A DNA stretch of 64,000 nucleotides from Bacterioplanoides pacificum (GCF_042648445.1 NZ_JBHRYB010000013.1:62001-126000); one strand, 5' to 3'; numbered from the stretch's first letter, positions 1-10,200 are shown. Translations and numbers: made by a program. The notes: generated by a model from the sequence alone, not told the origin.

Positions 1-1
1 C

Positions 2-988
2 ATCTCCGCCAAGGTGCTGGTGGCAGAAATTCTCGAATACATCCAGGCCGATGACGACAGCATCCGGGCGATTGAAAAGCTGCGGCGGATGAATTACCGG
101 GTGGCGCTGGATGACTTTGTCGGTGCCGATAATCAGGTGGCACTGCTGCCCTATGTCGACATCATTAAAGTAGACATACTGCAACTGGACGACCTGGATC
201 AGCTGGCTGCGCTGATCAGCCGTTATCAGCGCCCCGGGTTAACCTGGCTGGCGGAAAAAGTGGAAACCGCGGAAGAATACGAAATCTGTCGCGATGCCGG
301 CTGCACCTTATTTCAGGGATATTTTTTCGCCCGACCAGCGGTCATGTACGGCCGCCGCATTCCGGACAACAAAATCAGCATCATGCAGCTGATCGAACAA
401 CTCAACCGGCCGGATGTCGAGATTACTGACGTCAGCCGCGTATTGCAAAGCGAACCACAGCTGAGCTTTCGTCTGCTACAACTGGTGAACTCCGCAGCCA
501 TCGGCTGCGTCAGTGAAGTCACCTCGATCCAGCATGCCATCACCCTCGCCGGACTGGACCGCATCCGCGCCTGGGCCAACGTGCTGGCACTGGGGCAGCT
601 GAGCGATAAACCGCAGATTTTACGGGAACAGGCGGTGTTACGTGGCTACCTGGCTCAGCAACTGGCCAGTATCAGCACACACCTCGACCCGAATACCGCT
701 TTCACCATCGGCCTGTTTTCGTTACTGGATGCGTTTATGGATCTGCCGATGTCCGAGCTATGTGACCGCTTACATTTACCCGACGCCCTGCGCGACGCCT
801 TACTGACACGCCAGGGAAATTATGGCGAACTTTTGTCTCTAACCGAGCATTATGAACAAGCCAACTGGCATAAAGTCGACTGGCCCCGACTGCAACAACT
901 GGGCATTCACAGCGCGCAACTGAGTCAGTGTTATCAGCAGGCACTGCAGGACTGCCGTGAATTATTGTCGCCGCAACACCAGAGATAA
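2..988 (+). CDS. EAL-HDOD domain signalling protein (5' end outside window)
   Basis: The reading frame is open from the left edge and the first residues (ISAKVLVAEILEY) already lie inside an EAL domain, so the start is upstream. The first ~110 residues are the C-terminal part of an EAL-type domain (KVDILQLDD, then LAEKVET, then LFQGYFFARP, the usual end of EAL domains). The rest is an HDOD domain (about residues 125-320, including LLQLVNSAAIG). EAL-HDOD proteins of the YuxH/CdgJ type act in regulation of motility and surface behaviour, often without phosphodiesterase activity. Too little of the EAL domain is visible to say whether it is catalytic. The gene converges on the FGGY kinase gene, 30 bases away. 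Confidence 0.85.
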   Translation: MSAKVLVAEILEYIQADDDSIRAIEKLRRMNYRVALDDFVGADNQVALLPYVDIIKVDILQLDDLDQLAALISRYQRPGLTWLAEKVETAEEYEICRDAGCTLFQGYFFARPAVMYGRRIPDNKISIMQLIEQLNRPDVEITDVSRVLQSEPQLSFRLLQLVNSAAIGCVSEVTSIQHAITLAGLDRIRAWANVLALGQLSDKPQILREQAVLRGYLAQQLASISTHLDPNTAFTIGLFSLLDAFMDLPMSELCDRLHLPDALRDALLTRQGNYGELLSLTEHYEQANWHKVDWPRLQQLGIHSAQLSQCYQQALQDCRELLSPQHQR

Positions 989-1009
989 TATGATGGCCGC
1001 GGACAGCGT

Positions 1010-1040
1010 CATTACCGGTTATTTCGGATAACCGGTAATG
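1010..1040. terminator. Perfect 13-bp stem hairpin at convergent gene ends
   Basis: Arms 1010-1022 and 1028-1040 (CATTACCGGTTAT and its exact complement) enclose a 5-base loop TTCGG. The hairpin overlaps the last codons and the stop of the minus-strand kinase and lies 22 bases after the EAL-HDOD stop. Neither side has a clear T tract, so it may stabilise 3' ends or block exonucleases rather than act as a classical Rho-independent terminator. Confidence 0.5.
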
Positions 1041-2578
1041 TCACGAATCGACTGATACAGAGGCTTCATACGTTTGTACATTTTCTGATAAACCTCTTTA
1101 TACAAACGATCATACAACTGCACCGTCGGCCGTTGCGGCTGGAAAATATCCCCTACACGAGTCATATTTTCGATCGCACTGTCATAATCCGGATACAGCC
1201 CCAGCCCCACACAACAGTTAATGGCCGCCCCCAGGCCAGAGGCCTCATAGGTATGTGGTCGTTCGGCCGGCATACCAAAGATATCGGCCGTTAACTGCAT
1301 TGCGGCATCACTTTGGGAGCCCCCGCCGGAAACCCGCAGACGGGTGATTTTGGTGCCACTGCGTTTTTCGATCTGTTCTTTACCGGCACGCAGCTCATAC
1401 GCCAGGCCTTCGAGGATAGCGCGGTAAATATGAGCACGTTTATGCACATCACCAAAGCCGATAATAGCGCCTTTACCTTCCGGTCCTGGCTGACGTACAC
1501 CCGGCGACCAGTAAGGCTGCATCATCAGCCCCATAGAACCTGCAGGCACCTGGTTTAATAATTCATCGAATAACATTTCCGGCTCAACACCCAGCTCTTT
1601 GGCTTTGCGTTGCTCCGCCTGGGCAAATTCATTTTTAAACCAGCTGACCATCCAGAAACCGCGGTACACCATCATTTCGGTGTTATAAACTTTGGGCATG
1701 GCCGCGGTATAAGGCGGGATAAAGGGTAACGTTTCGACGTATTTTCTGGTGGCGGTATTAATGGTGGCGGTGGTGCCATAACTCAGGCAACCGATATGGG
1801 CATCAATTCCCCCGGCACCCAATACTTCACAGGCCTTATCCGACGCAGCGGCAATCATGGTTAAACCGGCAGGCAAACCCGTGAGTGCGGCGGCCTCATC
1901 ACTCAGCGTGCCCAACTCCTCACCCGGCTGTACCAGTTCCGGCATCATATCGCGAGTAGCGGCCAACAACTTCCACTTCAGATCACTTTTTTTCGCCCAT
2001 TGCTGACGGCGGTAATCATAAGGTAAGTAGCCCATCGTTGAGCCGGTGGAATCCTTTAAATCACCGGTCAGCTTATAGGTTAAATAAGCCGACAAGCTGA
2101 CGTAGTGTTTGGTTTTCGCCCAGATATCCGGCTGATACTGGGCAATCCAATTGTCACGGGCTTTCGAACGCAGTTCAGCAATCACATTGCTGAGACCCAG
2201 CGCTTTAATCAGCACACCCCAGATGCCGCCCACAGGTTTATCAATTTCTGCGCGACGCTGATCCATCCAGACAATAGCCGGACGCAACGGTTTTTTATCG
2301 GCACCCAGATTGATCATGGTATAACGTTGAGTCGTCAGTGACACGCCGCCAATCTGCTGCGGCGTTACCTTGCCCTGCGCCCATAATTGCTGACAGGCCT
2401 GCCCCAGAGATTGCCAGTAATAATCCGCTTCCTGCTCCGCCCAGCCAGGCTCTCGGGAGAAATAGGCCTCGAGATCCACCTTACTTTTAGCAACCACATT
2501 ACCCTGGATATCAAACACCAGGGCACGAATACTCTGTGTGCCATTGTCGATGGCTAGTACATAAGGAGACTGACTCAC
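1019..2578 (-). CDS. FGGY-family carbohydrate kinase
   Basis: 519 residues, the usual FGGY kinase length. The N-terminal phosphate-binding motif (AIDNGTQSIRALVFD) matches the family, and the second half has the ATP-side glycine-rich motif (RVSGGGSQSDAAMQL). FGGY kinases phosphorylate glycerol, sugars or related polyols with ATP in the cytoplasm. It is clearly a family member but not close to the glycerol kinase signature, so the substrate is unknown. It is the last gene of a cluster with a GlpD-like dehydrogenase (23 bases upstream) and an AGPS-like FAD enzyme. That context suggests a glycerol- or glyceryl-ether-like substrate, which is inference. The start ATG is followed by SQSPYVLAIDNG, as expected for the fold. 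Confidence 0.88.
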   Translation of the reverse strand: MSQSPYVLAIDNGTQSIRALVFDIQGNVVAKSKVDLEAYFSREPGWAEQEADYYWQSLGQACQQLWAQGKVTPQQIGGVSLTTQRYTMINLGADKKPLRPAIVWMDQRRAEIDKPVGGIWGVLIKALGLSNVIAELRSKARDNWIAQYQPDIWAKTKHYVSLSAYLTYKLTGDLKDSTGSTMGYLPYDYRRQQWAKKSDLKWKLLAATRDMMPELVQPGEELGTLSDEAAALTGLPAGLTMIAAASDKACEVLGAGGIDAHIGCLSYGTTATINTATRKYVETLPFIPPYTAAMPKVYNTEMMVYRGFWMVSWFKNEFAQAEQRKAKELGVEPEMLFDELLNQVPAGSMGLMMQPYWSPGVRQPGPEGKGAIIGFGDVHKRAHIYRAILEGLAYELRAGKEQIEKRSGTKITRLRVSGGGSQSDAAMQLTADIFGMPAERPHTYEASGLGAAINCCVGLGLYPDYDSAIENMTRVGDIFQPQRPTVQLYDRLYKEVYQKMYKRMKPLYQSIRDITGYPK

Positions 2579-2601
2579 ACGTTTTCCTTTTTATTATTTT
2601 T

Positions 2602-4197
2602 TTATGCCGGGACTGAGTAGTGTTTTTGCCAGATTGCCTGGTAACGGGCTTTTTCTTCCGCCCATTGTTGTTCAGTCCAGCCTAACTCTTCCGCACAAAT
2701 AGCACGGATTTTATCTTCATAAATCAGCCCGCCCTGCTCCACCAGCAAGCCCAGCCGGGTACGCCGTAACAATAAATCATCCAGATGAACCACCGCTTCG
2801 TTTGCCGCCGCCCAGCGCAACTCAGCCCAGATCGCCCGCGCACCGGGAATAACCTCCAGCTCTCCGCTATGGGCACATTCCAGCAAGGCATCGACATCCA
2901 TACCATAATGACCACTCAGGCGTTTTTGCAAATAACGCGGCAAAGTGTCAAAACCGTTATGCAGCGGTGCTGCATGAGTGAAAATCTGCGAAGAAAATTC
3001 ACCATTCTTCCAGTTTTTCAAATATTTTTTGCTGGCATTTAAGACATCCAGCGCAATCAAACGGAAGGTCGTTAACTTACCGCCGGAAACCGACACCAGG
3101 CCGTTGTCGTCCCAGACACTGTGGTCCCGTTTTTCTTTTGATGGATTCAGAGCACCGGAAGACACCAGCGGACGCACCCCGGCCCAGGAAGAAATAATAT
3201 CGCTTTCCTGCAGCTCGGCTTTCGGAAACTGGAAACGTGCCACTTTCAGCAAATACTCCAGTTCGTCGCGGGTCATACTGGCTTCGCTGTTATCGATGCC
3301 ATTATTGTCCAGGTCGGTGGTACCAACCACGGTCCGGCCTTCCCAAGGAAAGATAAAAATCGGCCGCTGATCATCCGGATGAATGGCGGTGTAAGACTGA
3401 GCGACCGGTAAACGCCAGTAAGGCACCACAATATGACTGCCACGTGCCGGGCGAATATTTTTTTCCGCGCTGACTTCACTGCGCAACTCATCCGCCCAGG
3501 CACCGGTCGCATTCACGACCGCATCGGCACTGACTTCAAAGCTGTCGCCGCTCAGGGTATCCTGCAGTACGGCACCGACAACTTTATCACCGTCTTTTTT
3601 CAGACATTTAACGGCGACGTAATTGATCACTTCAGCACCGTCTTTTTGCGCTTCACGCAACACCCGGATCACCAGACGTGAATCATCTGTCACCGCATCA
3701 GCAAACTGAGTACCACCGATTAACTGATCTTCATTAATTTGCGGGCTTAAATATTCCACCGCACTTTTCTGATGAAACTGGCGGTAGCGACGACCGGCAA
3801 AAAAGTCGTAAATACGCAACAAAGTATTAAATACAAACGGACCGGGAAATTTGCCCTGATAATGCGCCATCATATACGCCATCTGATCAACCAGACCGGG
3901 CGCCTCACTCATCAGTCGCTCACGCTCCTGCACCGAATGCATGGTGGTTTTCACATCACCGGCAGCAATATAACGCAAACCACCGTGTACCATTTTGGAT
4001 GAACGACTGGAGGTCCCCCAGGCAAAATCCTGCCGTTCCAGCAACAGGGTTTTTAATCCACGCCGGGCCGCTTCCCGGGCAATACCCGCTCCGGTAATGC
4101 CGCCGCCAGCGACGATCAAATCCCAATGTTCCGGTTTATTGTTGAGACGCTGCAGCAGATTTTGTCGGTTACCCGCCTGCCATGCTTGTTGCCACAT
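2602..4197 (-). CDS. GlpD-like FAD-dependent glycerol-3-phosphate dehydrogenase/oxidase
   Basis: 531 residues. A dinucleotide-binding motif near residue 30 (VAGGGITGAGIAREAARRG) is followed by the GlpD-type segment TSSRSSKMVHGGLRYI. A C-terminal GlpD-type helical domain (about residues 400-520) completes the family architecture. Members oxidise sn-glycerol 3-phosphate to dihydroxyacetone phosphate with FAD and pass electrons to quinone at the inner membrane. The gene lies between an AGPS-like FAD enzyme and an FGGY kinase on the same strand. This is not the usual glpFK-glpD arrangement, so a paralogue serving this cluster is as likely as the housekeeping GlpD. Confidence 0.88.
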   Translation of the reverse strand: MWQQAWQAGNRQNLLQRLNNKPEHWDLIVAGGGITGAGIAREAARRGLKTLLLERQDFAWGTSSRSSKMVHGGLRYIAAGDVKTTMHSVQERERLMSEAPGLVDQMAYMMAHYQGKFPGPFVFNTLLRIYDFFAGRRYRQFHQKSAVEYLSPQINEDQLIGGTQFADAVTDDSRLVIRVLREAQKDGAEVINYVAVKCLKKDGDKVVGAVLQDTLSGDSFEVSADAVVNATGAWADELRSEVSAEKNIRPARGSHIVVPYWRLPVAQSYTAIHPDDQRPIFIFPWEGRTVVGTTDLDNNGIDNSEASMTRDELEYLLKVARFQFPKAELQESDIISSWAGVRPLVSSGALNPSKEKRDHSVWDDNGLVSVSGGKLTTFRLIALDVLNASKKYLKNWKNGEFSSQIFTHAAPLHNGFDTLPRYLQKRLSGHYGMDVDALLECAHSGELEVIPGARAIWAELRWAAANEAVVHLDDLLLRRTRLGLLVEQGGLIYEDKIRAICAEELGWTEQQWAEEKARYQAIWQKHYSVPA

Positions 4198-4225
4198 ACT
4201 GTTTTGATTCCTGTTTCACAAAGTC

Positions 4226-4254
4226 GCCCGGCACTGGAATTTTCCAGGCCGGGC
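4226..4254 (-). promoter_or_regulatory. Long intercistronic hairpin between AGPS-like and GlpD-like genes
   Basis: Arms GCCCGGC (4226-4232) and GCCGGGC (4248-4254) continue inward as CTGGAA/TTCCAG with a TT loop and one bulged A. No T tract follows on the minus strand. It sits in the 164-base gap between two genes of the cluster and could be an RNA processing or stability element that sets their relative expression. Confidence 0.5.
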
Positions 4255-4361
4255 TGTGAGTGCACTGACTACTGAAACCATCCGTCTGCGCAGATTTTTT
4301 CTGGCTTCAGCAACAGTGCCATGACGAGGTGAGAACCCAGCCAACTGTTAAAATATCGGAT

Positions 4362-5981
4362 TTATTTGTACGACTTGCCCTGCTCCAGCAACGTCCCGGG
4401 GTTCAGACGCTGATCCGGGTCAAAGTCATCCGCCAGAGTGTGCAATACCCGCATCCCCAGCTTGCCTTTTTCCGCTTCCAGATACGGCGCATGATCTTTG
4501 CCCACACCATGCTGATGCGAAATGGTCGCACGCTGGCGGGCAATAACTTCGGATGCACCGTATTTCAGTTTTTGCCAACGCTTGTAAGTGTTGGCGTAAG
4601 AATCGGCACAACGGAAAAAATAAGTGGTGTAAATACTGCAACCCTGGCTGTAAAGATGCGATAAGTGAGTAAACACCATCACCTCTTCGTTTTCGTCTTT
4701 TAAGGCATTTTCCAGCGTTTCTTCAATATCGTTTAACAGGCGATCGACATTATCCCAGTCGGTTGACGTCTCCAGCGTGTCGATGGCGATGCCTTCTTCC
4801 CAGGTGCTTTCACGCAAATACGGAAACTTAAAACGACCTTCGGCCCAGATAGTGCCCATCATATTGGCAATCACACCACCAACACCACCGTTCGACTTCA
4901 GTACTTTGCGGATTTGTCGGAGCGACGTTTTATTCTGGAATTTTGTGCCGGTGACACCAAAAGTCAACATACAACGGTTGTCGTCCAGGCCACGGAAACG
5001 CAGGAACTTATCCAGCGCTTTAAATTGTGATTCTTTCGTTCCCAGGTGCGCATGTGCTTTTGATTCTTTGGCGTTAGACACCCGCATCATCGACATAGGT
5101 ACACGCTGCTGCACCAGTTCGCGCACGGCTTTTTTCGCGGCCTGCCAGTTCGGCATAAAGTAAACAAAAAACTTCTCTTCTTCCGCCAGGCGGCTGACAC
5201 GCACCTGCACTTCCGTAAAGATACCCATGCGACCTTCGGTACCCATGGTGATTTCGCGCATATCCGGTCCCGCCGACGAAGCCGGAATAGTCGGAATATC
5301 CAGCGTGCCGTGTAACGTCTCCATACGGCCGCCGGCAAACATCTGCTCGATACGGCCGTAACGCAATGACTGCTGCCCCGACGACCGCGATGCGATCCAG
5401 CCACCCACGGTAGACAGTTCCCACGACTGCGGATAATGCCCCAGAGTGTACCCCCGGGCGCGCAGCTGAGATTCAACCAGAGGCCCCGGAGTACCGGCAC
5501 CAAAAGTGGCAATCTGGCTTTCTTCGTTCAGGTCGAGCAGCTGATTCATGCGGCTCATATCGATGGTGAGAATGGCACGCTGACTTTGTTGCGGAGTGAT
5601 ATGACCGGCAACCGAGGTACCGCCGCCATAAGGAATCACCTCAAAGTCCTGCTGTACAGCAAAATCCAGCAGTTCACGTACCTGACCACTGGTTTCCGGA
5701 TAAGCGACACCGTCAGGGAAAAACCCAAATTCGCCACTGTGCATTGCCAGCCAATCCGGAAAACTCTGCCCACGGGCGTGCCGCACACGATCTTCCGCGT
5801 CCGTCACGATCAGTGGGTGTTGTGGTAAACGGGACGCCGGCACCTGTGCGGTAACCTGCTCCAGGGTCACCGATGGCAGAGGCTCAGGCTGACCAATGAT
5901 GGAGTGAATCAGAGCACGACCGTGATCCGATACCTCTTTAACGTAGCTTTCATCACCCCAGCCATTCCAACGACGACCCAT
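4362..5981 (-). CDS. FAD-binding oxidase related to alkyl-DHAP synthase (AGPS)
   Basis: 539 residues. An FAD_binding_4 (VAO-type) domain covers about residues 90-270, with the pyrophosphate-binding stretch PYGGGTSVAGH. The C-terminal half carries the oxidase cap with ISHQHGVGKDH, comparable to the histidine cluster of AGPS. The N-terminus MGRRWNGWGD also matches the WNGWG start of AGPS enzymes. AGPS exchanges the acyl group of acyl-DHAP for a fatty alcohol to make ether lipids. Bacterial relatives are often annotated only as FAD-binding oxidases, and some are D-lactate or glycolate dehydrogenase-like. It is first in the minus-strand cluster, divergent from an AraC regulator. The AGPS resemblance is seen in the sequence; the reaction is inferred. 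Confidence 0.85.
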   Translation of the reverse strand: MGRRWNGWGDESYVKEVSDHGRALIHSIIGQPEPLPSVTLEQVTAQVPASRLPQHPLIVTDAEDRVRHARGQSFPDWLAMHSGEFGFFPDGVAYPETSGQVRELLDFAVQQDFEVIPYGGGTSVAGHITPQQSQRAILTIDMSRMNQLLDLNEESQIATFGAGTPGPLVESQLRARGYTLGHYPQSWELSTVGGWIASRSSGQQSLRYGRIEQMFAGGRMETLHGTLDIPTIPASSAGPDMREITMGTEGRMGIFTEVQVRVSRLAEEEKFFVYFMPNWQAAKKAVRELVQQRVPMSMMRVSNAKESKAHAHLGTKESQFKALDKFLRFRGLDDNRCMLTFGVTGTKFQNKTSLRQIRKVLKSNGGVGGVIANMMGTIWAEGRFKFPYLRESTWEEGIAIDTLETSTDWDNVDRLLNDIEETLENALKDENEEVMVFTHLSHLYSQGCSIYTTYFFRCADSYANTYKRWQKLKYGASEVIARQRATISHQHGVGKDHAPYLEAEKGKLGMRVLHTLADDFDPDQRLNPGTLLEQGKSYK

Positions 5982-6149
5982 GTTTCCACCTTTTATCGTT
6001 TTATCGATTAGACCCCGCCAGCCGACGGGGTTACACTAGCCGCCGGTTAGCAAATGCCGGGGCCTTTTGTTATGGGGCTTACTATATCGCGTTTGCCAGG
6101 ACAATCACTGACCCAATGGGACAACAGAAGTAGTAAATTCAGCCAGCCC

Positions 6150-7181
6150 ATGATCGATTCAGATTCCCTCGGTACTGCTTCCGCCAATGCGATCCGCCAG
6201 TATCTGCGCGCCGCTCAGGACTACGACATTCAGCCGGAAGATGCGCTGAATGCTGCGGCGATTCCGGCCGGTATCCTCGACAACACCATCGCCCGGGTCA
6301 GCGGCCGCAGTTTTCAGGCGCTGATCCGCTGGCTGATCGAACAGACCCGCGATCCGTTATTTGGCCTGAAAAGCGCACGTTACGTACAACCGGGCTCCTA
6401 CAGCCTGGTGGGCTATATGGCGATGAACTCCCGCTCAGCCCGCGAAGCCTTACACCTGACACCGGAATACGAAGCCATCGTTGGCGACATGGGCATCACC
6501 CGCATCGAAAAATACGGCCCTCATCTGGCCATGCGCTGGGTATGCCAGTACGACGACCCCGTGGTACGGCCCCATATGATTGACAACGTATTAGGCTCCT
6601 GGCTGCTGTTCGCCCGCTGGCTTGCCGACCTGCAGGACGGCAAGCCGGAAAAAGTACTGTTCGAACGCCCCCAGCCCGATGCCCGGCTGATCCCGGCTTA
6701 CGAAGACATCTTTGCCTGCCCGCTGGAATTTAATGCCGGAAAAAGTGCACTGATATTCCCGGAAGACGTACTCGACACCCCCTTGCGCCAGCCCGACCCG
6801 GTGTTACTCAGCACGCTGGAGCAACAGGCCGCAGCCGTCATGGCCGAAATTCAGGAACGTCATCCGATCGTGATGCAAACCCGCACCCTGCTGCGCACCC
6901 TAATGGACGAAGGTATTCCGCGGCGGGAAAAAGTAGCCGAACAACTGGGCATTACCGAGCGTACATTACAGCGCCGCTTACAGGATGCCGGCACCGGTTA
7001 CCAGCAACTACTGGATGATTTACGCCGCGAAACCGCCAGCGAATGGCTCACCAACAGCGATATGGCGATTAACGATATCGCCCTGCGCTTAGGCTTCAGC
7101 GAAGCACGCTCGTTTCATCGCCGCTTTAAAACCTGGACCGGCATTACACCCGGGGAATACCGCCAGCGCCACGGCCGTTAA
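6150..7181 (+). CDS. AraC-family transcriptional regulator
   Basis: About 343 residues from the chosen ATG (MIDSDSLGTASAN). The frame stays open upstream to ATGs at 6054 and 6072, but that extension is not family-like. The N-terminal ~200 residues are the arabinose-binding-like domain typical of the OruR/ArgR-type AraC group. The C-terminal ~100 residues hold two helix-turn-helix motifs (VAEQLGITERTLQRRL and DIALRLGFSEARSFHRRFK) and end in TGITPGEYR. It is divergent from the AGPS-like/GlpD-like/kinase cluster and is the obvious candidate for its regulator. The ligand is unknown. Confidence 0.88.
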   Translation: MIDSDSLGTASANAIRQYLRAAQDYDIQPEDALNAAAIPAGILDNTIARVSGRSFQALIRWLIEQTRDPLFGLKSARYVQPGSYSLVGYMAMNSRSAREALHLTPEYEAIVGDMGITRIEKYGPHLAMRWVCQYDDPVVRPHMIDNVLGSWLLFARWLADLQDGKPEKVLFERPQPDARLIPAYEDIFACPLEFNAGKSALIFPEDVLDTPLRQPDPVLLSTLEQQAAAVMAEIQERHPIVMQTRTLLRTLMDEGIPRREKVAEQLGITERTLQRRLQDAGTGYQQLLDDLRRETASEWLTNSDMAINDIALRLGFSEARSFHRRFKTWTGITPGEYRQRHGR

Positions 7182-7187
7182 GTCACC

Positions 7188-7216
7188 TCGCCTCTTCCCA
7201 TAAATATGGGGAACAC
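7188..7216 (-). repeat. Decayed terminal CRISPR repeat
   Basis: This 29-base stretch ends exactly 32 bases before the first good repeat at 7249, the normal spacer length. It matches the consensus at 18 of 29 positions, including the last nine (GGGGAACAC). One stem pair is changed on both sides (CGT/ACG to CAT/ATG), so five of six stem pairs can still form. It looks like the oldest, eroded end of the array. Confidence 0.65.
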
Positions 7217-7248
7217 CCCACCAGCAAGATCCATCGCCAGCATTAAAA

Positions 7249-10200
7249 CGGTTTATCCCCGTGGGTACGGGGAACGCCCCTGGCGTAATGCGGCAGCTGA
7301 TGGATTTTGCGGTTTATCCCCGTGGGTACGGGGAACACATTAATTTGTATTTAATTCAATCTTCTTCAGGCGGTTTATCCCCGTGGGTACGGGGAACACG
7401 AATATCATCAGGATACAGCTCAGCACAAAGGCGGTTTATCCCCGTGGGTACGGGGAACACTGTCAGTCGGCGGCGCGGTTTGTTGTTGTTCGCGGTTTAT
7501 CCCTGTGGGTACGGGGAACACAACGCCGCCACTGTCGCCCGGAATGCCGTTATCGGTTTATCCCCGTGGGTACGGGGAACACCACTCGCGGCGCAAGGCC
7601 GGGCCGGCTGACGGCGGTTTATCCCCGTGGGTACGGGGAACACCATAGCAAACGTGGCGAACCGATGCCGGACAGCGGTTTATCCCCGTGGGTACGGGGA
7701 ACACTGCTCATGATTCATCCTCCATTCCTAAAACCTCGGTTTATCCCCGTGGGTACGGGGAACACAGATTTGTAGATTGCCAGCATTCCTAGCAGTGCGG
7801 TTTATCCCCGTGGGTACGGGGAACACCAGCTGAGGTACCAGTGCAACACAATCGGCGGCGGTTTATCCCCGTGGGTACGGGGAACACGCAGTGGCAGACA
7901 GTTCGCGATAGTCAAACTCCTGGTTTATCCCCGTGGGTACGGGGAACACGTGCCGCTGTGCCGAACACCAGGGCGGGTGATTCGGTTTATCCCCGTGGGT
8001 ACGGGGAACACTAAATCCGGCGCTACCATCACAAAAATTTTCACGGTTTATCCCCGTGGGTACGGGGAACACGACCCGCGTATTGATTGGTCATCAGCAG
8101 ATAACGGTTTATCCCCGTGGGTACGGGGAACACGCCAAAGTCGAACAGAAAAATATTCTCCATGTCGGTTTATCCCCGTGGGTACGGGGAACACAAATCG
8201 CTGGAGTACGGCACCAAGGATAAGCGCGGTTTATCCCCATGGGTACGGGGAACACGCAAAGTTCGAGACTCGCTGGCGATGCAGCTATGGTTTATCCCCG
8301 TGGGTACGGGGAACACTTCCTCGCATATTCAATTACAGCATTCCATTCCGGTTTATCCCCGTGGGTACGGGGAACACAAATATTGATGGTCTGCTTAATA
8401 AAATGCACCCGGTTTATCCCCGTGGGTACGGGGAACACACGACACAGAGAGCAGGGAAGAAATCGCCGAACGGTTTATCCCCGTGGGTACGGGGAACACG
8501 TGCTCACCACCACAGCATTCATGCTGCTGATCGGTTTATCCCCGTGGGTACGGGGAACACATCCGGCAGAAAACGGATAACCACATAGCCGCCGGTTTAT
8601 CCCCGTGGGTACGGGGAACACACCAGCACGCCGCAACCAGGATGAGCACAAGGCGGTTTATCCCCGTGGGTACGGGGAACACTGATTGGGGTCGCAATCG
8701 CGGGTGGCGCCAAACGGTTTATCCCCGTGGGTACGGGGAACACTGCTGACGATATCATCAGACAGCCAGGGACGTCGGTTTATCCCCGTGGGTACGGGGA
8801 ACACGCACCCCGGAAGTAGGACAGTTTGGTTTTCAGCGGTTTATCCCCGTGGGTACGGGGAACACGCGATGCTGCGATACACCATTGCCATGTAACGCGG
8901 TTTATCCCCGTGGGTACGGGGAACACGTTATCGGATAACGCCGACACCGGCACAACCGGCGGTTTATCCCCGTGGGTACGGGGAACACTTAATTGTTCTG
9001 ATGCGTGCCATTGTCCTGTCCGGTTTATCCCCGTGGGTACGGGGAACACGGGTTAGGTACGCCTGCCGGGTTAAAAGTGCGCGGTTTATCCCCGTGGGTA
9101 CGGGGAACACCACATTTGCTGAAGGCCAGCCCATCCAGCCTGCGGTTTATCCCCGTGGGTACGGGGAACACGAAGAACTGCTGAGTAAGTGGCGCGGCCA
9201 GAGCGGTTTATCCCCGTGGGTACGGGGAACACAGCAGGGCACCGATGACTGGCATAAGATGCGGCGGTTTATCCCCGTGGGTACGGGGAACACAATTCAT
9301 TAATTTTGGCCATCGCTGGCGAATCCGGTTTATCCCCGTGGGTACGGGGAACACACGAAATCAATTTTGCGCGTGAGGCCCAGTTTGCGGTTTATCCCCG
9401 TGGGTACGGGGAACACCTGCAGATTAGATGCCGTCATTGAGGCCACTCCGGTTTATCCCCGTGGGTACGGGGAACACACGATTGTTGATCGCGGCATAGC
9501 GCTGGATTGCGGTTTATCCCCGTGGGTACGGGGAACACCGCGAGATGGAACAGAAGCTGGCTCAGATTGGCGGTTTATCCCCGTGGGTACGGGGAACACT
9601 GATCGCCGCTGCGCCTGAGTTGCTGGAGGCGCGGTTTATCCCCGTGGGTACGGGGAACACATCACGCATCTTATAGAGAACTTTTTTTATGTCGGTTTAT
9701 CCCCGTGGGTACGGGGAACACGTGTTAGACGGCCAGCCGCACAACAGCAGGGAGCGGTTTATCCCCGTGGGTACGGGGAACACCGGCAGGTTGGCGTTAA
9801 TCATGCCCTCAACTACGGTTTATCCCCGTGGGTACGGGGAACACTCAATTTAGGAGTGTGTTCGATGAAAAGTAAACGGTTTATCCCCGTGGGTACGGGG
9901 AACACTTTGTAATATTTTTAGATAAAAACGTCTCGCGCGGTTTATCCCCGTGGGTACGGGGAACACCCATGATTTTGGCCGGCTTAAATACTTCTAACGC
10001 GGTTTATCCCCGTGGGTACGGGGAACACTTGGCTTTGCGTTTGGCAGGGCCGGTTAATGGCGGTTTATCCCCGTGGGTACGGGGAACACGCACATTATAA
10101 AGACACGACAGCTACAACCAGGCGGTTTATCCCCGTGGGTACGGGGAACACTCAAGGCAGGCCGCGTATACCTGCCGAATGACAGGTTTATCCCCGTGGG

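Noticed and set aside
1019..2578. Assignment of the FGGY gene as glpK
   Set aside because: The N-terminal motif DNGTQSIRALVFD differs from the glycerol kinase form, so only the family is claimed.
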